Shown: positions 8,813 through 14,662 of the stretch, one piece after another | Layout of the letters: the number at the start of each line of letters is the position of its first letter | How positions within the stretch are numbered: the first letter of the stretch is position 1 | Assembly: GCA_023418095.1 (NCBI GenBank) | Contig: JAEZDL010000228.1 | Location: 1-23,352 of the forward strand | DNA length: 23,352 nt | Origin: Bacteroidota bacterium | GTDB lineage: Bacteria > Bacteroidota > Bacteroidia > Flavobacteriales_F > PHOS-HE28 | Reading direction: 5' to 3' | Made by a program: the position numbers and the translations under genes | Notes under the pieces: generated by a model | The model's input: the letters and a program-made list of their open reading frames with translations, nothing else | What the model was told of the DNA's origin: nothing | Databases searched by the model: none

Positions 8813-9265
8813 TCAACTTCTCACTCTGCTATCGATCACGATCGTTACGGGCCCATCGTTCACCAACGCCACCTTCATATCCGCACCGAAAACGCCGCGC
8901 TTCACTTCACTCCCGCCTAATTCTCCGATCCGCGCACAGACTTTTTCATAGAGCGGGATCGCTTCCTCCGGACGTGCGGCGGCGACGTAGCTCGGCCGAT
9001 TTCCTTTCACCGTGCTCGCAAGTAATGTGAACTGGCTGATCACCATGATCTCTCCTTTCACTTGTGAAACGTCAAGGTCCATCACGCCGCTTTCATTCGG
9101 AAAGATGCGCAGCCGCACGATCTTCCCGCAAAGCCATTCCAGATCTTGATCGGTGTCGTCCGTCTCGATCCCGAGCAGCACGAGCATTCCATTTCCGATC
9201 GAAGCATGGATCTTTCCATCGATCGAAACGCTCGCTTCGCTCACGCGTTGGATCACTGCACGCAT
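8813..9265 (-). CDS. dtd: D-aminoacyl-tRNA deacylase
   Basis: Hydrolyses D-aminoacyl-tRNA (and glycyl-tRNA-Ala), so that D-amino acids do not enter translation. The 150 residues match the normal Dtd length. The start MRAVIQRVSEASVSIDG is the family N-terminus and fixes the start at 9265; the open frame upstream to 9349 is overlap with the phosphatase gene. Both signature motifs are present: SQFTL at 77-81 and the Gly-cisPro motif NDGPVT at 136-141. The start codon shares its first base with the TGA stop of the preceding phosphatase gene (TGATG), which suggests termination-reinitiation coupling. Confidence 0.96.
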   Translation of the reverse strand: MRAVIQRVSEASVSIDGKIHASIGNGMLVLLGIETDDTDQDLEWLCGKIVRLRIFPNESGVMDLDVSQVKGEIMVISQFTLLASTVKGNRPSYVAAARPEEAIPLYEKVCARIGELGGSEVKRGVFGADMKVALVNDGPVTIVIDSRVRS

Positions 9266-10080
9266 CAGTAGTTGTTCCGCTTGAAGAATCCATTGGCCCG
9301 ATCGAGTTTTTCCGCCGGTGTTCCTTTTCCATGGATCGCATCCTTCCATGTGCCGTACATCGCGTTCGGTAACATGATGAAATATTGGCTGAGCGTATCG
9401 ATCCGTTCATCCACCAACGTTCTACCATAATTCTTCGATCGATCCTTGAACGCTTCATCGAAGTCACGCAATTGATCACCCACCAGAAGTACGATCGGAT
9501 GCTTATCCGACACGAGCTTCCGGCGTGCGGTTTTATCACTGCTCTCTGCCATCAACAGCATGTGCGCTTCATCGGCGAAAGGAAAGCCGAGATCCTTCAG
9601 ATTGCGCAGGGTCGCTTCGCCTTCCGAGACATGGCGATTGCTGATGTAATACACCTCGCAGCCTTTCTCCGCGGCATCGAGCAGGAATTCCAATGAACCC
9701 GGAATGGCCCGTGCCTTCGCCATGGCGGTCCACTGTTTCCAGGTGACATCATCATACAATTTCCCGTTCGCGACCAGGAAGATCTCGTAAGGTGAATTGT
9801 CCAGCACGGTCTCATCGATATCCACGATCACCGCAGGAATTCCGGTTTCCACTTTGGCGAGGTTCCGATCGAGCCTGATGTGCGCGAGCTCGAAACATTG
9901 CTGGAACGATCGGTGCGCTTCGGCAGAGACCGATCCCCAGATGATCGCATCGGCGCCGTGTTGCGAGAGGATCCGTTCCGCATCGATCGGTGGCGCGGGA
10001 GGGATCGGAATGCTTGCCGTTCGCGTGGTGTTGCATGCGATCGCAAGCAGTACCGGCATCAATAGTGCTGCCCTTTTCAT
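9265..10080 (-). CDS. 5'-nucleotidase / acid phosphatase, lipoprotein e(P4) family
   Basis: HAD-superfamily class C acid phosphatase anchored in the outer membrane, which removes phosphate from nucleotides or phosphomonoesters outside the cytoplasm. The 271-residue precursor has a signal sequence ending in a lipobox-like LLAIAC with C16 as the probable lipidated cysteine. HAD motif I is VDIDETVLDN (nucleophile D87, acid/base D89). Motif II is in YYISNR at about 144-149, a lysine for motif III lies in the KTARRK segment at about 183-188, and motif IV is GDQLRDF (D202, D206). It starts 10 bases after rsgA and overlaps dtd by one base. The substrate is inferred from family only. Confidence 0.93.
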   Translation of the reverse strand: MKRAALLMPVLLAIACNTTRTASIPIPPAPPIDAERILSQHGADAIIWGSVSAEAHRSFQQCFELAHIRLDRNLAKVETGIPAVIVDIDETVLDNSPYEIFLVANGKLYDDVTWKQWTAMAKARAIPGSLEFLLDAAEKGCEVYYISNRHVSEGEATLRNLKDLGFPFADEAHMLLMAESSDKTARRKLVSDKHPIVLLVGDQLRDFDEAFKDRSKNYGRTLVDERIDTLSQYFIMLPNAMYGTWKDAIHGKGTPAEKLDRANGFFKRNNY

Positions 10081-10090
10081 TGTTCAGGTG

Positions 10091-11062
10091 TCAATCAAGC
10101 CGGTAAGGTGAATCTTCATCGATCCCGTTGATCATGTCGATGTAACTATTGTAGCGGCTTTCCGCGATCCGGCCATCTTCAACCGCTGATCGCACCGCAC
10201 AACCAGGTTCCTTCTGGTGCATGCAATTGTTGAAACGGCATTCACCTTTCAGCTTGAACATCTCGGGGAACTGATCGCCGATGTCCTCTTCGCGCAGATC
10301 CACCAGACCAAAACCTTTGATCCCCGGCGTATCGATCAGGAAGGTCTTCGCTTCACTCTTTTTCTTCCAGCTTGAAGTATCCAATTCGTACATCTCCGCG
10401 TACGTTGTCGTGTGCACGCCTTTTCCGCTCGCTTCGCTCACTTCCAGCGTGAACAGATCGAGATCGGGTTGGATCGCGTTGATCAACGTGCTTTTGCCAA
10501 CGCCGCTGTGCCCGGCCACCAAGGTCACTTTCCCGAACAACAACTCTTTCACTTGATCCACACCGGTACCATTCAACGCGGAAGTGATGATCGTCCGATA
10601 GCCGATCTCTTCATAGATCTCCTGGTAAAGTGCGAGCAGATCCAATTCATCCTCCTCCTGCAGATCATCGATCTTGTTGAAGATGATGATCACCGGCACT
10701 TCATACGCTTCCGCGGTCACAAGGAACCGATCGATGAAACCGAATGAAGTGCGCGGACGTGCGACCGTTGCGATCAACAACAACTGATCCAGGTTCGCCG
10801 CGATCACATGCCTGTGATGCGAAAGGTTCACGCTGCGGCGCACCAGGTAATTCCGCCGATCATGCACATCGGTGATCGAGCCGGGAAGTTCCTCGGAGAT
10901 CTGCGGATCGAAATCGACGTGGTCACCCACCGCGATCGGATTTGTGCTCTTCCAGCCTTTGATGCGGAGTTTTCCTTTTGCCACGCATTCATGCAACGCA
11001 CCATCTTCAGCCCGCACGAGATAGCGGCTGCCAGTGCTGCGCATTACAACGCCTGTGGGCAT
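10091..11062 (-). CDS. rsgA: Ribosome small-subunit-dependent GTPase A
   Basis: Circularly permuted GTPase that helps late maturation of the 30S subunit. In the 323-residue form an OB-fold covers about residues 1-75. The permuted GTPase follows with NKID at 129-132 (G4), GHSGVGKST at 184-192 (G1, Walker A) and DTPG at 244-247 (G3). The zinc-binding C-terminal motif is C275, C280, H282, C288. I chose the ATG at 11062 (MPTGVVMRSTG). The frame stays open to an ATG at 11212, but those 50 codons are translated intergenic repeat, including the tell-tale CHPEPVEGQ, and precede the OB-fold. It is the first gene of a five-gene minus-strand run and is transcribed away from gldA. Confidence 0.95.
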   Translation of the reverse strand: MPTGVVMRSTGSRYLVRAEDGALHECVAKGKLRIKGWKSTNPIAVGDHVDFDPQISEELPGSITDVHDRRNYLVRRSVNLSHHRHVIAANLDQLLLIATVARPRTSFGFIDRFLVTAEAYEVPVIIIFNKIDDLQEEDELDLLALYQEIYEEIGYRTIITSALNGTGVDQVKELLFGKVTLVAGHSGVGKSTLINAIQPDLDLFTLEVSEASGKGVHTTTYAEMYELDTSSWKKKSEAKTFLIDTPGIKGFGLVDLREEDIGDQFPEMFKLKGECRFNNCMHQKEPGCAVRSAVEDGRIAESRYNSYIDMINGIDEDSPYRLD

Positions 11063-11073
11063 GATGCAAAGAT

Positions 11074-11119
11074 GAGGGATGGAAGGTTGAGGGATGAAGG
11101 CTGAAGGCTGGAGGTTCTG
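11074..11119. repeat. Low-complexity GA-rich tandem-like sequence
   Basis: Between rsgA and the next repeat lies an imperfect series of 7-8 base units (GAGGGATG, GAAGGTT, GAGGGATG, AAGGCTG, AAGGCTG, GAGGTTCTG) with almost no C on the plus strand. It forms part of the untranslated leader of rsgA on the minus strand. It may be replication slippage or a degenerate dispersed element; no function is visible. Confidence 0.7.
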
Positions 11120-11140
11120 AGCTAAAGATGATAAGTAGGG

Positions 11141-11168
11141 TTGTCCTTCGACGGGCTCAGGATGACAA
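11141..11168. repeat. Dispersed CCTTCGAC...GCTCAGGATGA repeat
   Basis: A 28-base element with short inverted ends (TTGTC...GACAA) and the core CCTTCGACGGGCTCAGGATG. Its minus strand reads CATCCTGAGC...GTCGAAGG, a sequence I recall as a very common intergenic repeat in Bacteroidota and related groups. When translated by mistake it gives HPEPVEG, as it does in the upstream extension of the rsgA frame here. Recognition is from memory; presence of the sequence is direct. Confidence 0.75.
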
Positions 11169-11178
11169 GTTGGGAGTT

Positions 11179-11234
11179 GATCACTGGATATTGAACATTG
11201 GATATTGGACATTGGATATTGATCATTGGATATT
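11179..11234. repeat. Four tandem 14-base units
   Basis: Four consecutive 14-base units occupy exactly 56 bases: GATCACTGGATATT, GAACATTGGATATT, GGACATTGGATATT and GATCATTGGATATT. The last ten bases (CATTGGATATT minus one change in unit 1) are nearly constant and the first three or four vary. The stretch is AT-rich against a GC-rich background. No spacers exist, so it is a simple tandem array and not CRISPR. Confidence 0.9.
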
Positions 11235-11242
11235 CGTAAGGG

Positions 11243-11391
11243 TTTGGGCGTGCCCCCGCAAATGGATCGGATCTGGGCTTCGCCCGCTGAAGCTTCAGCG
11301 AAGGCGGGGTCAGGCTATCCGTTCCAAGTACGCACTCGTGCCGCTTCACAGCGGCACTCGCTTGCGCGCTTTCCACTTCTATCCTTCACGC
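11243..11391 (+). repeat. Dispersed intergenic repeat, copy B (structured)
   Basis: Shares the block order of copy A (6254-6366): TTTGGGCGTGCCCC at 11243-11256, GGGTCAGGCT at 11307-11316, CGTTCCAA at 11320-11327, CGCACTCG at 11331-11338, CGCTTGCG at 11359-11366, TTTCCACT at 11370-11377 and ATCCTTCACGC at 11381-11391. It carries an extra insert of about 45 bases with a perfect 16-base palindrome CGCTGAAGCTTCAGCG at 11285-11300. It also has a perfect 7-bp hairpin GTGCCGC-TTCACA-GCGGCAC at 11338-11357, where copy A has a different short hairpin. Both copies end 57-69 bases before the ATG of the next plus-strand gene. Function unknown; candidates are a terminator, a small RNA or a non-autonomous mobile repeat. 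Confidence 0.85.
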
Positions 11392-11411
11392 AACATCCGT
11401 AACGTGACTGA

Positions 11412-11424
11412 TACCTTTACTTTG
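11412..11424 (+). promoter_or_regulatory. Possible -7 promoter element for gldA
   Basis: TACCTTTA (11412-11419) and the overlapping TTACTTTG (11417-11424) each differ by one base from the Bacteroidota -7 consensus TAnnTTTG. They lie about 25-35 bases before the gldA ATG. No TTG is present at the expected 19-21 bases upstream, so the call is weak. Confidence 0.3.
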
Positions 11425-11448
11425 CCAAAGGCGTTATCACATTCTTCA

Positions 11449-12363
11449 ATGTCGATCTCAGTAAGGAACATTTCCCGATCGTACGGCGCGCAGAAAGCGC
11501 TCGACGATGTTTCATTCGAGATCGGTGATCGCGAGGTGGTTGGTTTCCTTGGCCCGAACGGCGCGGGAAAGAGCACGATGATGAAGATCCTCACCTGCTT
11601 CATTCCGCCTACCAGCGGATCGGCCTCGGTGGCCGGCTTCGACATTCGCGATCGAAGCATGGATGTGCGGCGGAACGTTGGTTATCTGCCCGAGAACAAT
11701 CCGCTCTACCTCGATCTGTACGTTCGCGAATACCTCGACTTCGTTGCGGGAATACACGGCTTGAAAGGCCGCACTGCTCGCGTGAAGGAAATGATCGACG
11801 TGGTCGGTCTCGGGCGTGAACAGCACAAGCGGATCGGCGCACTGAGCAAAGGTTACCGCCAGCGCGTGGGTATCGCACAAGCGCTGATCCACGATCCCAG
11901 AGTGCTGATCCTGGATGAACCGACGAGCGGTCTCGATCCGAACCAATTGGTGGAGATCCGTGGCCTGATCAAACGGATCGGTGCAGAGAAGACGGTGATG
12001 CTGAGCACGCACATCATGCAGGAAGTGGAAGCGATCTGCGATCGCGTGATCATCATCGATCGCGGAAAACTCGTGGCCGATGACAAGGCGAGTTCATTGC
12101 GCAGCGCGCATCAGCAACAGGAAGCGCTCGAAGTGGAATTCGATCGTGAAGTGAACGCGAACCTTCTGCTGAATATTCCGGGTGTGCTTCAAGCGAAACG
12201 CAAGGAAGGCGCACAATGGATCCTAGCGCACGCCGCGAACAACGACATTCGTGCAGCGGTCTTCAACTTCGCCGTGAAGAACGGACTGCAGGTATTGGGA
12301 ATTCAGAAGAGTGAACGCGGCCTCGAAGAGGTCTTCAAGGAACTTACAGGCGATCGGGGCTGA
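11449..12363 (+). CDS. gldA: GldA, ABC transporter ATPase of the gliding-motility/type GldAFG family
   Basis: ATP-binding subunit that in Flavobacterium pairs with membrane proteins GldF and GldG and is needed for gliding. The 304-residue protein has Walker A GPNGAGKST at 35-43, the family-specific segment VGYLPENNPLYLDLYVREYL at about 77-96, signature LSKGYRQRVG at 132-141, Walker B VLILDEP at 152-158 and the switch histidine in STH at 186-188. The run STHIMQEVEAICDRVIIID is typical of GldA. The start is the ATG at 11449 (MSISVRNISRSYG); upstream codons in frame are repeat sequence. GldF and GldG are not in this window, so the transporter partners must lie elsewhere. Its TGA stop shares a TGATCA palindrome with the convergent neighbour. 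Confidence 0.9.
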   Translation: MSISVRNISRSYGAQKALDDVSFEIGDREVVGFLGPNGAGKSTMMKILTCFIPPTSGSASVAGFDIRDRSMDVRRNVGYLPENNPLYLDLYVREYLDFVAGIHGLKGRTARVKEMIDVVGLGREQHKRIGALSKGYRQRVGIAQALIHDPRVLILDEPTSGLDPNQLVEIRGLIKRIGAEKTVMLSTHIMQEVEAICDRVIIIDRGKLVADDKASSLRSAHQQQEALEVEFDREVNANLLLNIPGVLQAKRKEGAQWILAHAANNDIRAAVFNFAVKNGLQVLGIQKSERGLEEVFKELTGDRG

Positions 12364-12972
12364 TCAGAATTTGAACACCACGCCGAGGCTGATCACCGAG
12401 ATCCCGTAGCCCAGTTCGAGCTGCGCGCCAACGTTCGGTGTAAGGAAGTAACGCGTGCCCAAAAAGATCGAAGCGCCCACATTGCCACCACCATAATGGT
12501 AGGTTGAATAAACGCCCGCGGGGTAAGGTGTGCGATCGCGGTAGGTAACGCTGTTGTAAGCGATCATCAATCCACCGTAAACATCCAGTTCCGGCACGCC
12601 ATGCCACTCGTTGTAATGCCACGCACCGCGCACACCGATCATCAGGTACGACCAGCGGTAATCGTACTCATAGAACGAATTCACGTGCCCCGGAGGCCAG
12701 CCTGCGCGGCTGCGATAAGCAAGCGTTTTATACCCCACCAATCCACCGAGACCGAGAACACCAGGCCCCAGTTCGGTGAGCGCATGTTCATATTGAAGCC
12801 CGATCGCTGGCGTTTGGGCCGTGTACGAATTGTACGCGCGGTAATGTCCGCCCACCCCAACGCTCAACCCGATCACATTATCGCCGACCGCGAACGCTTG
12901 GGCGCTCGCATCGATCCGTGGCCCGATCAGCATCAGGGCGATCAATACCGGTAGAACGCGCATCCTCTTCAT
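12364..12972 (-). CDS. Outer-membrane beta-barrel protein, function unknown
   Basis: The 202-residue precursor has a signal peptide (MKRMRVLPVLIALMLIGP..ASAQA, cleavage about residue 26). Alternating glycine- and tyrosine-rich strands follow (VIGLSVGVGGHYRAYN, YEYDYRWSYLMIGVRGAW, LDVYGGLMIAYNSVTYRD, GNVGASIFLGTRYFLT). The C-terminus is VVFKF, with the terminal phenylalanine typical of barrel proteins. The size fits an eight-stranded barrel of the OmpA/OmpW-like type. ATG at 12972 was chosen over longer in-frame starts because it begins right at the signal peptide; MRV at 12963 is a possible alternative. It is convergent with gldA with no bases between the stops, and divergent from metK. No specific role can be assigned. 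Confidence 0.85.
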   Translation of the reverse strand: MKRMRVLPVLIALMLIGPRIDASAQAFAVGDNVIGLSVGVGGHYRAYNSYTAQTPAIGLQYEHALTELGPGVLGLGGLVGYKTLAYRSRAGWPPGHVNSFYEYDYRWSYLMIGVRGAWHYNEWHGVPELDVYGGLMIAYNSVTYRDRTPYPAGVYSTYHYGGGNVGASIFLGTRYFLTPNVGAQLELGYGISVISLGVVFKF

Positions 12973-13012
12973 CTCTTTCACCACTTTGAAATTAATACGG
13001 CCGCAGCCGCCG

Positions 13013-13020
13013 CAAAGTTC
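13013..13020 (-). promoter_or_regulatory. Possible -7 element for the beta-barrel gene
   Basis: On the minus strand GAACTTTG differs by one base from TAnnTTTG and lies about 40 bases upstream of the ATG at 12972. No matching TTG -33 element is visible at the usual distance. The 158-base divergent region 12973-13130 must hold promoters for both this gene and metK. Confidence 0.25.
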
Positions 13021-13130
13021 CGCCCGCCCCGATCGATGCACCCTGTACGCCTGTTGTTCATATCAACGGCGGCTTGTTCGTTCCACGTTCGGCCGGGAAC
13101 TCGTTCTTTTGCGGCTACTTTCAAAAACAC

Positions 13131-14393
13131 ATGCCCTACCTCTTCACTTCGGAATCCGTCAGTGAAGGCCATCCTGACAAGGTGGCCGACCAGATCAGTG
13201 ATGCCCTCATAGACCATTTCCTCGCCTTCGATCCATCAAGCAAAGTGGCCTGTGAGACCCTCGTCACCACAGGCCAGGTGGTGCTCGCCGGTGAAGTGAA
13301 GAGCACGGCCTACCTCGATGTGCAGGAGATCGCGCGCAATGTGATCAAGAAGATCGGTTACACAAAGAGTGAATACATGTTCGAAGCGCATTCGTGCGGC
13401 GTGCTCAGCGCGATCCACGAACAAAGCCCGGATATAAACCAGGGTGTGGAAAGGAAGAAGCCCGAGGAACAGGGCGCCGGCGACCAGGGCATGATGTTCG
13501 GCTACGCGTGCCGCGATACCGATAATTACATGCCGTTGCCGTTGGAGATCGCACACCTCATGCTGCGCGAACTCGCCGATATCCGTCGTGAAAAAGGATC
13601 CAAGATGCCCTACCTGCGCCCCGATGCGAAAAGCCAGGTGACGATCGAATACGATGATGATCACAAACCCAAACGGATCGATGCCATCGTACTGAGCACC
13701 CAGCACGATGATTTCGGGAAGGAACAGGCCATGCTCGCACAGATCCGCCACGATGTGATCGAAGTGCTGATGCCGCGCGTGAAGAAGAAACTCCCGAAGC
13801 GTGTGCAGGCCTTATTCGGAACCGATGTGAAGTACCACGTGAACCCCACCGGGAAGTTCGTGATCGGCGGACCGCATGGTGATACAGGTCTCACCGGCCG
13901 CAAGATCATTGTTGACACCTACGGCGGAAAAGGCGCGCACGGCGGTGGTGCATTCAGTGGAAAGGATCCCAGCAAAGTGGACCGCAGCGCGGCCTATGCC
14001 ACACGCCATATCGCAAAGAACCTTGTTGCGGCCGGTCTGTGCGATGAAGTACTGGTGCAGGTTGCCTATGCGATCGGTGTTGCGCGCCCTGTGGGCCTTT
14101 TCGTGAACACTTACGGCACCGCAAAAGTGAAGCTCACCGATGGCGAGATCGCCGAAAAGATCCTGGGCATGAAGGAATTCGACCTCAGGCCGTATTTCAT
14201 CGAACAGCGATTCGCGCTGCGCACCCCGATCTACCAGGAAACAGCCTCCTACGGGCATATGGGCCGCGCGACCCGCGAAGTGACCAAGAGCTTCAAGAAC
14301 GCTGGCCAGCAGAAGACCGTGACCGTTCGCTTATTCCCTTGGGAAGACCTGAACGCCGTTCCGGCAGTGAAGAAGGTGTTCAAACTCGCATAG
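13131..14393 (+). CDS. metK: S-adenosylmethionine synthetase
   Basis: Makes S-adenosylmethionine from methionine and ATP in the cytosol; SAM is the methyl donor for DNA, RNA and protein methylation. The 420-residue protein begins MPYLFTSESVSEGHPDK, with GHPDK at 13-17. The signature GAGDQGMMFGYA starts at residue 115 and GGPHGDTGLTGRK is at 246-258, followed by the glycine-rich segment YGGKGAHGGGAFSGKD. It is longer than the 384-residue E. coli enzyme, consistent with the longer form common in Bacteroidota. An upstream TTG at 13074 is in frame, but the protein family begins at the ATG at 13131. TTCTTTTG (13104-13111) and TACTTTCA (13116-13123) just upstream are weak promoter candidates. A strong hairpin follows the gene. 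Confidence 0.97.
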   Translation: MPYLFTSESVSEGHPDKVADQISDALIDHFLAFDPSSKVACETLVTTGQVVLAGEVKSTAYLDVQEIARNVIKKIGYTKSEYMFEAHSCGVLSAIHEQSPDINQGVERKKPEEQGAGDQGMMFGYACRDTDNYMPLPLEIAHLMLRELADIRREKGSKMPYLRPDAKSQVTIEYDDDHKPKRIDAIVLSTQHDDFGKEQAMLAQIRHDVIEVLMPRVKKKLPKRVQALFGTDVKYHVNPTGKFVIGGPHGDTGLTGRKIIVDTYGGKGAHGGGAFSGKDPSKVDRSAAYATRHIAKNLVAAGLCDEVLVQVAYAIGVARPVGLFVNTYGTAKVKLTDGEIAEKILGMKEFDLRPYFIEQRFALRTPIYQETASYGHMGRATREVTKSFKNAGQQKTVTVRLFPWEDLNAVPAVKKVFKLA

Positions 14394-14411
14394 CGATCGG
14401 CAGGAACAACA

Positions 14412-14436
14412 CCGCCCGCAGCTTAGCTGCGGGCGG
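14412..14436 (+). terminator. Hairpin after metK, probable terminator
   Basis: Perfect 11-bp GC-rich stem CCGCCCGCAGC / GCTGCGGGCGG with a 3-base loop TTA, starting 19 bases after the metK stop. No T-run follows, so it would be a non-canonical terminator or a 3'-end stabiliser. The stem is symmetric and could serve the convergent permease gene ending at 14663 too. From 14437 to 14662 I see no gene or further structure that I can support. Confidence 0.55.
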
Positions 14437-14662
14437 GCTCACCTCCACCAACTTCACAGTTGCGTTGAGGGCCCGGGGTGGTGTGCGCGGCGATCGCTGG
14501 TTCCGAAAACAACTCTCAGCCCTGCCAACCGTTCCCCGGAGGAGATCATGTTCCCATACACAAACCCGGCCACATCCCGGATCGCTTCAAATAGATGCAT
14601 CCGGAGCGGGAAAAGCTGCCCGGGATGGGATATAACGTTCAGAATGGGTCTTTAGTTCGTTC

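Noticed and set aside
11179..11234. Possible CRISPR array
   Set aside because: The units are 14 bases, directly adjacent and without spacers; no cas gene is in the window.
11449..12363. GldA as ATPase partner of the two FtsX permeases
   Set aside because: GldA-type ATPases pair with GldF/GldG-like proteins, not MacB-type permeases, and the genes are separated by metK and lie on the other strand.
14339..14635. A 98-codon frame after metK
   Set aside because: It starts inside metK, crosses the terminator-like hairpin and reads as low-quality Arg/Gly/Ser-rich peptide; no start site or motif supports it.
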